Below, one piece after another: positions 1-9,167 of a DNA stretch of 64,000 nt. Every line of letters starts with the position of its first letter. Position 1 is the stretch's first letter. Below the pieces are notes generated by a model, which saw only the letters and a list, made by a program, of their open reading frames with translations, was not told the origin of the DNA and did not search any database. The stretch spans positions 1,519,918-1,583,917 of the forward strand of contig CT971583.1 of assembly GCA_000063505.1 (NCBI GenBank). Direction: 5' to 3'. This stretch comes from Synechococcus sp. WH 7803. GTDB lineage: Bacteria > Cyanobacteriota > Cyanobacteriia > PCC-6307 > Cyanobiaceae. The position numbers were made by a program, and so were the translations under genes.

Positions 1-906
1 CCCGGGAACGGCCATCACGCCGAGGCCAACCATCATCACCAGCAGGAACAGCACCAGCACCATCAGCACCCGGGTGATGGTGTGGGTGAGATGCAGGCGC
101 ACTTCCAGGGAGCGCACCCGACGCCCCTCCTCGAAGCGCTGGCGTTGCAGACGCGACACCCTGCGCCGCAAAGCACTCCAGGCCAACAGCGACACCGCAA
201 TCATCCCGAGCAGGAGAAGCTCCACCACCAGGGTGATTCGCCAACGCTGGGCCAGTTGCCTCGGCCGCAGAATTTCGCGGGCATGGTTGATCCGGTTCTC
301 CAGGATCGTGCGCCAGCGCTTCGCCAACTGCTCGGTGGTGACGCCGTTGATCTCCGCATCGGCCTCTGTAACCGACAGCAGCGGAAAGGCGCGCTTGCGA
401 TCAGGCAACCGCGCTTCAAGCACCTGATTGCCTTTGCCGTCGGAGACGATCTCAAGCCTGACCGGACGGTCACTCAAGGCCATGCCAGGGCCGAGACCCG
501 CGGTGCAGACATTGGTCTCGCCGCCCAACACACTGTCGAGCAGCCATTCGCTCAAGCGTTCGCCCTGGCCGCAGAGCTGGTTGGGGTCGTAGAGGAGGCG
601 CAGGTTGCCTTCGATCACAGCAGCGCGTTGCCGGGCCGCTGGCGATCCGCCATCACTGTTGAGCACCGAGCTGGACACGGTGATCGCCGGCACACCGAGG
701 ATGTTCACCTTCGCCAGTTCGTACTTGCCAACGGCAAGACCGCGCTCCGGCTGGTTGCGATTCAGGACATCGACATTGAAACCAGGCAGCCCGAAGCCCG
801 AGGGTCCGCTGGAGGGTGCGGCCAGAGAGGGAATGGCCATGGACAAGACCACGGCCAGCAACGCCACCAGAACTGCTTTGAAAGATCGGCGAAAGCAGCG
901 CAACAA
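1..906 (-). CDS. MscS-family mechanosensitive channel, N-terminal part (runs off the left edge)
   Basis: The reading frame is open from the left window edge to about 906, so only the N-terminal 300 residues are present. It starts with a signal-peptide-like segment (RRSF, then a hydrophobic stretch ending in a SLAAPS cleavage-type site). A soluble extracytoplasmic region of about 180 residues follows, then two hydrophobic segments separated by a basic Arg-rich linker. The order resembles large cyanobacterial MscS-like channels with a periplasmic domain; the MscS pore domain would lie outside the window. No ATG precedes the signal peptide, and the start is probably one of two adjacent TTG codons at 906 or 903. 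Family assignment is by resemblance. Confidence 0.65.
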   Translation of the reverse strand, partial: MLRCFRRSFKAVLVALLAVVLSMAIPSLAAPSSGPSGFGLPGFNVDVLNRNQPERGLAVGKYELAKVNILGVPAITVSSSVLNSDGGSPAARQRAAVIEGNLRLLYDPNQLCGQGERLSEWLLDSVLGGETNVCTAGLGPGMALSDRPVRLEIVSDGKGNQVLEARLPDRKRAFPLLSVTEADAEINGVTTEQLAKRWRTILENRINHAREILRPRQLAQRWRITLVVELLLLGMIAVSLLAWSALRRRVSRLQRQRFEEGRRVRSLEVRLHLTHTITRVLMVLVLFLLVMMVGLGVMAVPG

Positions 907-916
907 GGGTGGGGAC

Positions 917-1177
917 TCAGAAACTCATATCGAGCAGGGTATGGCCCTTCGGCGGTTGATGCCTTTGGTCCCCACCGGCTGGCATCCGGAAGCCCTGCAC
1001 AGAACGATTCCAGTCGTCGCTGGATTCAGCGAAGTAAGCCTGTTCAGCGCCAAGACCCAGGGACGCATCGGCCTGATCTGTGGCGCTGATGGCGAGAGGC
1101 TCCATGGCAGAAGCACTGAGGACAAGGGTTCCGGACAGGAGCAAAGCGCCCAGTCCGGGAAGCAGAAAACGATGCAT
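917..1177 (-). CDS. Small secreted hypothetical protein
   Basis: An 86-residue protein starting at ATG 1177. The N-terminus is a clear signal peptide (MHRF, a Leu-rich core, then a LSASA-type cleavage site). The mature part is about 60 residues, acidic and without recognised motif. An earlier in-frame ATG at 1273 would overlap the end of maf and bury the signal peptide, so the later start is preferred. It lies just upstream of the MscS-like gene on the same strand, about 10 bases away, and may be co-transcribed with it. Function unknown. Confidence 0.6.
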   Translation of the reverse strand: MHRFLLPGLGALLLSGTLVLSASAMEPLAISATDQADASLGLGAEQAYFAESSDDWNRSVQGFRMPAGGDQRHQPPKGHTLLDMSF

Positions 1178-1251
1178 GGCCAGAGGTGTGAGGGGGCCTG
1201 CTTTCGCTTTAGCTATGGCAAAAGAAAAATGGCAACACGGCCCATTGACGC

Positions 1252-1827
1252 TTAAAAATCCTGCGGTAACCACTGGCGCAGCAAGGGCAGACTGAGGCCG
1301 ATCACGTTGGAGTAACAGCCGTTAAGGCGCTCAACGACGCACCCGCCTCGTCCTTCCAACGCAAATCCTCCGGCGCATTGCAGTGGCTCACCACTGCTCA
1401 CGTAGGCGTCGATCTCGGCATCGCTCAGATCAGCAAACAACACCCGGGTGGTGATGCATTGGCACTGGCTGGAGATCGCGGTCGTTGACGACGTTGCGAT
1501 CAGGCAATGCCCGGTGTGCAAGTCGCCCCAATGGCCGCGCATCCGTCGCCACCGCGCTTTGGCTTCCTCGGCATCGGCGGGTTTGCCGAACACCTCACCT
1601 TCAAACGCCAGCACGGAGTCACACCCCAACACGGCATGGATGGATGGATCCGTGAGCTGGCCATGCACCGCCTTGGCCTTGGCCTCAGCCAGCAAGCACA
1701 CGAGCTGAGGGGGCTCGGAATGGTGAATGCCGTCTTCATCCACCCCACTCACCTGCACCCGATGGGGGATGCAGGCCTGCTCCAACAGACGACGGCGAGC
1801 CGGGGATGCGGAAGCCAGCAGAAGCAT
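1252..1827 (-). CDS. maf: Maf family nucleotide pyrophosphatase
   Basis: A 191-residue protein of normal Maf length. Maf-like proteins hydrolyse non-canonical or methylated nucleoside triphosphates to the monophosphate and pyrophosphate in the cytoplasm. The family signature [12 protein letters not shown] is at residues 4-15, the [16 protein letters not shown] loop is near residues 68-83, and the [11 protein letters not shown] region near the C-terminus is typical. The ATG at 1827 is the only good start before the signature. It is divergent from the hypothetical gene at 1876. Family assignment is firm; the exact substrate is not known from sequence. Confidence 0.93.
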   Translation of the reverse strand: MLLLASASPARRRLLEQACIPHRVQVSGVDEDGIHHSEPPQLVCLLAEAKAKAVHGQLTDPSIHAVLGCDSVLAFEGEVFGKPADAEEAKARWRRMRGHWGDLHTGHCLIATSSTTAISSQCQCITTRVLFADLSDAEIDAYVSSGEPLQCAGGFALEGRGGCVVERLNGCYSNVIGLSLPLLRQWLPQDF

Positions 1828-1875
1828 GGGGCCTCAGAGAACGCTGCAGACCCCGAGAATGACAGCGTCAGCAGC

Positions 1876-2262
1876 ATGCGCGTGATCGCCCAGGACCCCA
1901 GCGAACTCACCCAGCACGCCCTGCGGCGGGCCCGCCAGGCCGTGCGCTGCCTGCCGTTCCGGCGCAGCTTCTACCGGCTCCTGGACGAGAGTGCCCAAAG
2001 CAGCAAGGAACTAGCCAACCGCCCTGACTGGCGCGACAACACCACCCAGCGGCTGGGAGCAGGAGACACCGAAACGTTGCTCATCTGGCTGATCCAACTG
2101 GGGGTTCTGCGGCGCGAAGTGGATGGTCAGGGGCTCACCGAGCGGGTGCGAATCACGCCGCTGGGCCGGGATGTTCTGGCTGACTGGCCCGAGGAGATTC
2201 CGGCGGCCGGCCCGCTCAGTCGGGTGATGCACTGGTGCCGGCGTCGCCGCCCGCGCTGGTGA
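1876..2262 (+). CDS. Conserved cyanobacterial protein, winged-helix-like
   Basis: A 128-residue protein from ATG 1876. The central part ([14 protein letters not shown]...[15 protein letters not shown]) has the helix-turn-helix plus wing pattern of small winged-helix proteins that read a C-terminal 'TPLGRDVL' helix. The C-terminus is very basic (RRRRPRW). It sits between maf (divergent) and cobQ (same strand), about 60 bases before the cobQ start, so it may be co-transcribed with cobQ. No function is recognised; DNA binding is an inference from the fold pattern and charge. Confidence 0.6.
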   Translation: MRVIAQDPSELTQHALRRARQAVRCLPFRRSFYRLLDESAQSSKELANRPDWRDNTTQRLGAGDTETLLIWLIQLGVLRREVDGQGLTERVRITPLGRDVLADWPEEIPAAGPLSRVMHWCRRRRPRW

Positions 2263-2323
2263 CCGTCGCTGTGCCCCCAGCCGCGCTGCGATGCTGCGCT
2301 GCAGCATCCTCCGCGAGGCAACC

Positions 2324-3838
2324 TTGAGCCAGGCGCGAACTCACACCCCGCTCATGGTGCTTGGCACCAGCAGTGGAGCGGGAAAATCGCTAATGACAGC
2401 CGCCCTGTGCCGGGTGCTGAAACGGCGGGGAGAAACCCCCCTCCCTTTCAAGGGGCAGAACATGAGCAACAACGCCTGGGTCGACCCAGGAGGCGGAGAA
2501 ATGGCCTACTCCCAGGCACTCCAGGCCTGGGCCGCAGGACGGGAACCCGAATGCGCCATGAATCCGGTGTTGCTCAAACCCCAGGGCGACAGCACCAGCG
2601 AGGTGATCCACCTGGGCCGTTCGGTGGGCACCTGCCGGGCCGAGCACTACTACCGCGACTGGTTCCGGCCGGGCTGGGCCGCCATCCGCCAGGGATTACA
2701 CACCCTGGAAAACGAGAACCCCGAGGGGCGGCTCGTGCTCGAGGGAGCGGGCAGTCCCGTGGAAGTGAACCTCCAGGCGCGCGACCTCACCAATCTGCGC
2801 CTGGCCCAATACCTGCGGGCCCGTTGCCTTTTGGTGGCCGACATCGAACGCGGCGGTGTGTTCGCCCAGATCGTGGGCACCCTGGCTCTACTCAGGCCTG
2901 TGGAGCGTCCCCTGATCAGCGGTTTGCTGATCAACCGCTTCCGCGGTCGCCGCGAACTGTTCGATGAAGGCCGGCGCTGGCTCGAGCAACACACCGGCAT
3001 CCCCGTGCTGGGGGTGATGCCTTGGCTGGATGAACTGTTCCCACCGGAAGATTCTCTCGACCTGCTCGAGCGCCGCGGACGCAAACGCGGAGCCGAGCTG
3101 GAGATCGCCGTGCTGAAACTGCCATCGCTCAGCAATTTCTCCGACCTCGATCCCCTGGAGGCCGAGCCAACGGTGCAGCTGCGCTGGGTGGCCCCTGGCG
3201 AACCCCTGGGAACACCCGATGCCGTGGTGATTCCCGGGAGCAAGCAGACCCTGCGCGATCTTGGCCGCCTGCACAGCAGCGGACTGGGCAGCGCCGTGCA
3301 GCGCTTCGCCCGTTCAGGCGGTGCCGTGTTCGGCGTGTGCGGCGGCATGCAGATGCTCGGCCAGGAACTTGAGGATCCAGAGGGCCTGGAAGGCCAGGCT
3401 GCCGCCGGCGGCAACGGCGCCATGACCGGCCTCGGACTCCTGCCCCTGCGCACACGCTTCGGCGGCGAGAAAGCCCTGCGCCACCGGCAGAGCAGCGTGC
3501 ACTGGCCCGAACACCAACCCACGCTCAGCGTGGAGGGATTCGAGCTCCATCGCGGCCACACCCACGCACTCGAACCCTGCAGCAACCTCTGCGAGGACCC
3601 CTCGCTGGGTTGGGTGGCCCGCTGCGGAGACCAGGGAGGCATCGCCGCTGGCACCTACCTCCATGGCATTTTCGACAACGGACCCTGGCGGCGCCGCTGG
3701 CTGAATCAGCTGCGCATCCGGCGAGGCCTGGAGCTGCTCAGTGAACAGCAGCCCCATCACAGCCGCCAACGGGATGCCCTGCTCGATCGCCTTGCCGATG
3801 CCTTTGAAACCCATGTGAACCTGGAGCCGCTGCTGTGA
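2324..3838 (+). CDS. cobQ: Cobyric acid synthase
   Basis: CobQ performs glutamine- and ATP-dependent amidation of the corrin ring side chains to make cobyric acid in cobalamin synthesis. The N-terminal dethiobiotin-synthetase-like ATPase has the P-loop GTSSGAGKS and the family block [12 protein letters not shown]. The C-terminal class I glutaminase has the nucleophile in [11 protein letters not shown] (Cys about residue 339) and the TYLHGIFDN histidine block. The start is uncertain: TTG 2324 follows GAGG at good spacing, ATG 2354 would begin right before the P-loop, and ATG 2291 is also in frame. It overlaps the downstream ferredoxin by four bases (GTGA), so translation is probably coupled. 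Confidence 0.95.
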   Translation: MSQARTHTPLMVLGTSSGAGKSLMTAALCRVLKRRGETPLPFKGQNMSNNAWVDPGGGEMAYSQALQAWAAGREPECAMNPVLLKPQGDSTSEVIHLGRSVGTCRAEHYYRDWFRPGWAAIRQGLHTLENENPEGRLVLEGAGSPVEVNLQARDLTNLRLAQYLRARCLLVADIERGGVFAQIVGTLALLRPVERPLISGLLINRFRGRRELFDEGRRWLEQHTGIPVLGVMPWLDELFPPEDSLDLLERRGRKRGAELEIAVLKLPSLSNFSDLDPLEAEPTVQLRWVAPGEPLGTPDAVVIPGSKQTLRDLGRLHSSGLGSAVQRFARSGGAVFGVCGGMQMLGQELEDPEGLEGQAAAGGNGAMTGLGLLPLRTRFGGEKALRHRQSSVHWPEHQPTLSVEGFELHRGHTHALEPCSNLCEDPSLGWVARCGDQGGIAAGTYLHGIFDNGPWRRRWLNQLRIRRGLELLSEQQPHHSRQRDALLDRLADAFETHVNLEPLL

Positions 3839-4098
3839 AACCAGGTATGCCCTCAGAGTCGGTGATGGTGTCCATCCAGTGGCCTGATGGCCGCTGCAGC
3901 CGCTGCCCCAAAGGACAGGACTGGCTTGCCGCCAGCCGGGAGGCTGGCGTGCACATCCCCACCGGATGCCTGGGTGGCAGCTGCGGCGCCTGCGAAATCG
4001 AGGTGAACGGCACCGTGGTAAGAGCCTGCATCAGCACCGTGCCTGCGCCAGCATCCGGTCAATTGACGGTGGAACTGGCCACCGATCCCCACTGGTGA
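3835..4098 (+). CDS. Plant-type [2Fe-2S] ferredoxin
   Basis: An 87-residue ferredoxin with the cluster motif [15 protein letters not shown] (three Cys in CxxxxCxxC spacing) and the fourth Cys in VVRACIST about 25 residues later, typical of small 2Fe-2S electron carriers. Start is GTG 3835, overlapping the cobQ stop by four bases; its own stop overlaps the GTG of the CLC gene in the same way. The position directly behind cobQ suggests it may donate electrons to a corrin or other biosynthetic enzyme; that link is inference from the operon only. Confidence 0.88.
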   Translation: MKPGMPSESVMVSIQWPDGRCSRCPKGQDWLAASREAGVHIPTGCLGGSCGACEIEVNGTVVRACISTVPAPASGQLTVELATDPHW

Positions 4099-5297
4099 CC
4101 AACCCTCCACCCTTACCCCGCCACTCCCTGCTGCGGGGCAGCCTGCGGGCCCTGCTGGCCGGTGCGGCAGGCGGAGCCTTGGCCGCTGTGGTGGTGTGGA
4201 TTGTCCTGACCCTGCAGGGATGGGTGTGGGGTTCGGCAGTGCTGGAGGGGTTGCCATCACAGCGTCCCCTGCTCTGGTGTGTGCTCTGGTGCAGCGGAAT
4301 CGGCCTGGCCATCAGCCTTCTGCAACGGCACCGGCCCACCAGCGCCCTGCCAGAAATGGTGGAGACCCTCACTGAGCTGCGCCGACCCGATGGCCTGCAG
4401 ACCAACGAGGGGGCACGCCAGCTGCTCGGCGGAGGGTTGGCGTTGATCGGCGGCGGCACCCTCGGGCCGGAAGCACTGATGACCCGCTTGATTGCGGTGG
4501 CCAGCCATCGCATCTGGCGAGGCGCCGACCGTGACCTGGTGGCAGCGGCGATGGCGGGGACGCTGGGGTTGTTTCATTCCCCCCTCGTGGGCGGGGCAGC
4601 GCTGGCCGGCCGGCGCTGGCAGCTGCTCTGGCGCTGGCTTCCTGCCACCCTCGGCGGAGTGGCTGGCTTTGTGGCCTTCAGAGGATTGAGCGACCTGGGG
4701 GGCGGCCTGCGCGGGGTTCCCTACGACTGGCCAGTGGATCAGGAGCAGTGGCTCGGGGCCCTGGTCGCCGCAGTTCTGGCCGGACTCGTGGGGTGTGGCA
4801 GCGGTGTGCTGCTGGGCCGTTGGCGCCATTGGCTGCGGTCCCTGTCTCTGAAGGAACGCGTTTGGTTCACGCCGGTGCTGACCGGTGTGATCCTCGGCTT
4901 CAGCCTCTGGGCCCTGCCGCTGTCGGTGTTCTCCGGAGAGAACCAGCTCAAGCCCCTGGTGCTTGGCGCCTGGTCGCTGAGCACGGGCATGCTGCTGATG
5001 TCCGCGCTTTTCAAACTGCTGTTGGTGGGCCTTTGCCTGGAAACCGGCTGGAAAGGCGGGCAATTCTTCCCAGTGATCCTGGCCAGCAGCGCCCTGGGCA
5101 TGGGGCTGCACGAATGCCTGCCCTTTCTCGGCGGCCTGCAGAGCTGGAGTTCCGGCGTTGTGGGCGGCAGCTTGTCCGTTCTGCTCAACTCGCCATTGCT
5201 GGCCTTGGTGCTCGGCCTCACGCTCCTGCAAGGCCATGGAGCCGGAGCGCTCGTGATCGGCTTGCTCGTGGGCCAGCTGCTCCAGGGCAAACGCTGA
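4095..5297 (+). CDS. CLC-family chloride channel or transporter
   Basis: A 400-residue polytopic membrane protein of the CLC family. Family motifs seen are GGGTLGPEAL (the GxxGPE selectivity loop) near residue 115, GLFHSPLVGGA, and GWKGGQFFPVILASSALG (the GxFxP motif). It has about ten hydrophobic segments and no C-terminal CBS pair. GTG 4095 overlaps the ferredoxin stop. CLC proteins conduct chloride or exchange it for protons; which applies is not decided here. A transport partner for the neighbouring DMT gene is not evident. Confidence 0.85.
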   Translation: MTNPPPLPRHSLLRGSLRALLAGAAGGALAAVVVWIVLTLQGWVWGSAVLEGLPSQRPLLWCVLWCSGIGLAISLLQRHRPTSALPEMVETLTELRRPDGLQTNEGARQLLGGGLALIGGGTLGPEALMTRLIAVASHRIWRGADRDLVAAAMAGTLGLFHSPLVGGAALAGRRWQLLWRWLPATLGGVAGFVAFRGLSDLGGGLRGVPYDWPVDQEQWLGALVAAVLAGLVGCGSGVLLGRWRHWLRSLSLKERVWFTPVLTGVILGFSLWALPLSVFSGENQLKPLVLGAWSLSTGMLLMSALFKLLLVGLCLETGWKGGQFFPVILASSALGMGLHECLPFLGGLQSWSSGVVGGSLSVLLNSPLLALVLGLTLLQGHGAGALVIGLLVGQLLQGKR

Positions 5298-6170
5298 ATG
5301 GGTGTTGTTGCCGGGCTGATCGCAGCATTGGCCTGGACCCTGGCCAGCAGCCTCTGGCGGGGACTGGCCACATCCCTCAGCGCCCTGCAGCTCAATGGCC
5401 TTAAGAACGCCATCGCCTGCTTGGCACTGCTGCCCGTACTGATGGGTCTCCCCTGGCACCAGGAAGTCCCCGGTTTGTTGCTGCTGCTGATCAGTGGCGG
5501 GATCGGGATTTCTCTGGGGGACAGCTTCTACCTGGCTGCATTGCGGCGTCTGGGCACCCGCCGCACCCTCACCCTCGAATCACTGTCTCCTTTGGCCGCC
5601 GCCAGCGGTGGTCTGCTGCTGATGGGGGAACGGCTCTCAAGCCTGGCCTGGCTCGGCACGGTGATGGTCACCGTGTCCGTGGTGCTGGTGGCCCGGCAAC
5701 AACCCCCGGATGGCACCAGCCGTAACGACCGCAGCACGCGCGCACAGATCACCGGGCTGACCATGGCCCTGGCGGCGGTGATCTGCGGTGTGACCGGAGC
5801 AGCGGTCTCCCGCAACGTTCTGCTGACCACTGATCTGAGCCCGATTCAGAGTGCCTCCGCCAGGCTGCTTGGTGGCTTGCTGCTGCTGCTTCCCTGGTTG
5901 CGATTCAATCGAGCGTTTCCGCAGCCACGCCCCAAGATTGCCCGTTGGCCACGGGTGCTCCTGGCCACAGGCCTGGGCACCATCCTGGGGATCCTTCTGC
6001 AGCAGGTGGTGCTGCAACGCCTGCCCTTAGGTGTGGGCATCACCGTGCTCAGCACTGCACCGGTGATGGCGCTGTTGGTGGCCCGGGCAGAAGGCGATCA
6101 TCCCCGCACCTCAGGATGGTTGGCCTCAGCCCTGGCGGTGGCGGGGGTGGCTCTCGCCGTGCGGGGATGA
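5298..6170 (+). CDS. EamA/DMT-family transporter
   Basis: A 290-residue integral membrane protein with ten predicted hydrophobic segments arranged as two EamA repeats. The first repeat ends with the LGTRRTLTLESLSPLAAASGGLLLMGE stretch typical of drug/metabolite transporters, and the second ends with GVGITVLSTAPVMALLVARAEGD. The start codon abuts the CLC stop, so these are probably one transcript with cobQ. Substrate unknown; the family exports metabolites, amino acids or drugs. Confidence 0.87.
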   Translation: MGVVAGLIAALAWTLASSLWRGLATSLSALQLNGLKNAIACLALLPVLMGLPWHQEVPGLLLLLISGGIGISLGDSFYLAALRRLGTRRTLTLESLSPLAAASGGLLLMGERLSSLAWLGTVMVTVSVVLVARQQPPDGTSRNDRSTRAQITGLTMALAAVICGVTGAAVSRNVLLTTDLSPIQSASARLLGGLLLLLPWLRFNRAFPQPRPKIARWPRVLLATGLGTILGILLQQVVLQRLPLGVGITVLSTAPVMALLVARAEGDHPRTSGWLASALAVAGVALAVRG

Positions 6171-6179
6171 GCAGAACAC

Positions 6180-7622
6180 TCAGCGCAGGCCCTGAAGAAT
6201 TCCTTGATCATCAAGAATGAACGACAAATTGGTTACAAACTCATCATTCCGCGTGAGATCAAGGTGCTTAGCAAAAATCATCATCACACCACTCCAAGCG
6301 ATCGGACTTCGAGGTGAAACATCAGCGAAGAGACCACCAACAGATTCATCCATCAGCGCACTGGTGGCAACAACTTGTCCATCACCTAATAGTTCTTTTT
6401 TAACGGTCCATTCACCATCTTCAGCTTGTTTGTACATTGAAGCGGTCGGCTGATCCTTACCAAGGAACAACCACATTTTCAACGACTTCGGAGGACTGGC
6501 TGGTTGATCCAGGGCAGTGTGAAAACGGCGCGCATGGCTCATGCATTTCTGCACATGCTCCTTCACGATGGCCAGCCGGTCCTCGCGTGAAGAGACCCCT
6601 GGGAGCAGGAGAGACAACGTTGGATCTTCCCTGGGATCGAACGGTCCCCATTGGGATGCTTCCCAAAAATCCGCATCGAGAGGATCGAGCATTTGACTGT
6701 CTTTCCCCATCAACGCGTGATGTCGCTTGCGAGGAAACAGTTGATACACCGACGGAAAGGAGCCGATCACAACGGGTGAGTATCCGAAGCCGAAGTAACG
6801 AAGCCCTTCCTTGGTGTTGAGCACTGCTTCAAGGGATCCCCCATTGGGAGGAGCCAGCATCACAAGATTGCGGATCCCTTTAGCGCCTCGCCAGTCAAGA
6901 GAGGGAAGCGCACCGGTCGGCATCAACGGTTGCGCTCCGTAGCGCAGGAAGTAACGCGCAACAAGACATCCGTTGGAGTGGCAAATAATATCGAATTCGA
7001 CATTCTGCTCAGCGATCTGATGGTCGCGGCTGATCTTTCGCTGTTTCTCCTCAATAAATTGAGCGAGCATGGCAGCACTGAGCTCGTTAGAGCGACGCCA
7101 ATCGTATTCAAAAACATACATTTGCCGCTTGGAAGGCAGACCATTCGCCTGCCCAACAACCTCACAAGATCCGCAGTACCCCAACCTCTCCAACTGATGA
7201 ATAATTCCGATGTAAGCTTGCAACTGGATCGGCAAAAAAGGAAGATAAGTAATTAAAACTCCTCCCACCAAGCCACTTGGAACGAGATCATCTTTTAAAT
7301 CAACAACAGAAACTCCTGGCTTCATCGGGATCGCGATGTTGCGCAAGTGTCGACCAGCCGTCCACAACACACCCTGAAAACCAAAATGCCCCCAAACAGG
7401 CTCTCCAGATGCTTGCGACTTTAATTTCGTTCCGAGATAACCAGGAACCACAATGACCGGTCGCTGCGTGCCGAGCTGCGCGCGGCGCTGTCGGCGCATC
7501 CCCAATTCGCTGATCAGCATTTGAGCAGCGTTCTGCGACGACGAACAACCGATCAAACTTGTGATCAGACAAGCCAGTAACGCTCCTCGCAGCAAGCGAG
7601 ATCGATAAAAGAATCGAAGCAA
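6180..7622 (-). CDS. LCAT-like alpha/beta-hydrolase lipoprotein
   Basis: A 480-residue protein with a lipoprotein signal (basic start, hydrophobic core, lipobox LIGC with Cys26). The mature part begins its fold with PVIVVPGYLGTKL, the oxyanion-loop region of lecithin:cholesterol acyltransferase-like enzymes. The nucleophile elbow is CHSNGC (Ser216), and APPNGGS follows as in the family. An acidic residue and the AKHLDLTR histidine near the C-terminus could complete the triad. Likely an envelope-anchored lipase, phospholipase or acyltransferase; substrate unknown. GC is lower than in neighbouring genes, suggesting transfer. It is convergent with the DMT transporter. Confidence 0.75.
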   Translation of the reverse strand: MLRFFYRSRLLRGALLACLITSLIGCSSSQNAAQMLISELGMRRQRRAQLGTQRPVIVVPGYLGTKLKSQASGEPVWGHFGFQGVLWTAGRHLRNIAIPMKPGVSVVDLKDDLVPSGLVGGVLITYLPFLPIQLQAYIGIIHQLERLGYCGSCEVVGQANGLPSKRQMYVFEYDWRRSNELSAAMLAQFIEEKQRKISRDHQIAEQNVEFDIICHSNGCLVARYFLRYGAQPLMPTGALPSLDWRGAKGIRNLVMLAPPNGGSLEAVLNTKEGLRYFGFGYSPVVIGSFPSVYQLFPRKRHHALMGKDSQMLDPLDADFWEASQWGPFDPREDPTLSLLLPGVSSREDRLAIVKEHVQKCMSHARRFHTALDQPASPPKSLKMWLFLGKDQPTASMYKQAEDGEWTVKKELLGDGQVVATSALMDESVGGLFADVSPRSPIAWSGVMMIFAKHLDLTRNDEFVTNLSFILDDQGILQGLR

Positions 7623-7754
7623 CGAGTAAAATTAAGCTATAATCACAAATTATCATATCACAAACCAATTAAAAGCGGTTTAAGCATCATTTTCAACAGG
7701 AAGACCCACAGCAATGATCCACAGTCTTTAGCGTTGTTAGAAACATTGAATGGC

Positions 7755-8501
7755 ATGAATAACGCAACAGCCACCTACCTCGGAGCCAATGGCTGGTTTC
7801 TCGATGTTGCAGGGTTTCGCGTCCTGGTGGACCCCTGGCTGTTTGGTCCTCTGGTCTTCCCCCCTGGCCCCTGGCTGCTGAAAGGCGAAATGCCCTCGTT
7901 GCAACCTGTGCCTGAGTGCATTGATCTGCTGCTGCTCACGCAGGGCCTTCAGGATCACGCCCATCCGGAAACGCTCTCGATGCTGAGCAAAAACCTGCCC
8001 GTGGTGGGGTCGGCCGCTGCGGCCAAAGTGGCAAAGCGGCTGGGCTTCACCGCCGTTGATACCCTCAATCCTGGTGAAAGCACGGAGCGAGGACCCTTGG
8101 CGATTCGCGCGACTGCCGGTGCTGCCGTTCCAGCCGTGGAGAACGGATACCTGCTCGACTGGCCTGGTGGGTCGCTCTACCTCGAACCCCATGGTGTGCT
8201 GGATTCCTCCGTGGAAGAGCGCCCGGTGCAGACGGTGATCACACCAGTGGTGGATTTAGGCCTGCCCTTGGTGGGCAACTTCATCACTGGCGCCAGCGTG
8301 ATGCCGGAACTGATCAGCCGCTTCCAGCCGCAACAGGTGCTGGCGAGCACCACAGGCGGAGACGTGCGTTTCAGCGGCCTGATCAGCAAAGCGCTGGAAG
8401 CCGGTGGTGTGTCAGAAGCCAGCCCCGAGGTCACTGAGGGCTGCGCGCTGATCACCCCCACCGTGGGTGAAGCCATTCCCCTCGCCGCCAGCCCTGGCTA
8501 G
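7755..8501 (+). CDS. Metallo-beta-lactamase-fold protein with degenerate metal motif
   Basis: A 248-residue protein resembling the UlaG-like MBL branch: the N-terminus TATYLGANGWFLDVAGFRVLVDPWL matches the first strands with the conserved DPW. The position of the HxHxDH metal motif reads TQGLQDHAHPET (Thr62-His68), so two of the three early ligand histidines are missing while Asp67 and His68 remain. ATG 7755 is preferred over the TTG-like upstream start because homologous MBL proteins begin a few residues before the first strand. It may bind metal weakly, or be a non-catalytic member. It precedes a YjbQ gene on the same strand by 27 bases. Confidence 0.72.
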   Translation: MNNATATYLGANGWFLDVAGFRVLVDPWLFGPLVFPPGPWLLKGEMPSLQPVPECIDLLLLTQGLQDHAHPETLSMLSKNLPVVGSAAAAKVAKRLGFTAVDTLNPGESTERGPLAIRATAGAAVPAVENGYLLDWPGGSLYLEPHGVLDSSVEERPVQTVITPVVDLGLPLVGNFITGASVMPELISRFQPQQVLASTTGGDVRFSGLISKALEAGGVSEASPEVTEGCALITPTVGEAIPLAASPG

Positions 8502-8528
8502 AGCAAGAAGAACCGGAACAGACCGTCA

Positions 8529-9167
8529 ATGGCGCTGGATCAAGCGCTCAGCCGACTGGAGATCCAAACCAATGGTGCGGGCTTCACCCGCATCGATGGG
8601 TCGCTAAGCGATTGGATCCGCAACACTCGGATCCAATGCGGCGTCGTGCATCTCAGTTGTTTGCACACCAGTTGCAGCCTCACCATCAATGAGAACGCCG
8701 ACCCGCGGGTGCTGCTGGACCTCGCGGCCTGGATGGACGCGATCGTTCCCCAAGATGGCGCCGGACCGCTAGGAGCCAACGGCCAACGTCGACGTTACCT
8801 GCATGACGACGAAGGCAACGACGACATGCCGGCCCACATCCGCACCGCGCTCACCCAGCAAACCCTGAGCCTGAGTGTGGAGAACGGCCAACTGCTGCTC
8901 GGAACCTGGCAGGCCGTGTATCTCTGGGAACACCGCTCGGCACCGCACCGGCGCACGATCGCCTGCCACCTCATCGGCGAGATGCAAACCAACGTGAGAG
9001 CCGTTGCCGACACCAGCACCAACCTGCAACGGCGTAATGGCGAAAAGCTGAATGAATTGGTGCAGGCCAAACACGTCCCGGAAGCCTGGGCCGAAGACGG
9101 CGGCGTGGACACTGACGTGGACCTGCTGATCGACCGCTTGCACGACATCGCCGACGACCCGCAATGA
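8529..9167 (+). CDS. YjbQ/UPF0047 family protein with C-terminal extension
   Basis: Residues 1-145 match the UPF0047/YjbQ family: HTSCSLTINENADP, LHDDEGNDDMPAHIRTALT and GTWQAVYLWEHR. Family members have reported weak thiamine-phosphate synthase activity in vivo complementation. The typical length is about 138-145 residues, but this protein is 212; the extra charged tail of about 65 residues has a helical, acidic end and no recognised domain. The stop overlaps the start of the MHS transporter by four bases. Role in thiamine metabolism is not secured; thiE/thiS lie 42 kb away. Confidence 0.85.
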   Translation: MALDQALSRLEIQTNGAGFTRIDGSLSDWIRNTRIQCGVVHLSCLHTSCSLTINENADPRVLLDLAAWMDAIVPQDGAGPLGANGQRRRYLHDDEGNDDMPAHIRTALTQQTLSLSVENGQLLLGTWQAVYLWEHRSAPHRRTIACHLIGEMQTNVRAVADTSTNLQRRNGEKLNELVQAKHVPEAWAEDGGVDTDVDLLIDRLHDIADDPQ

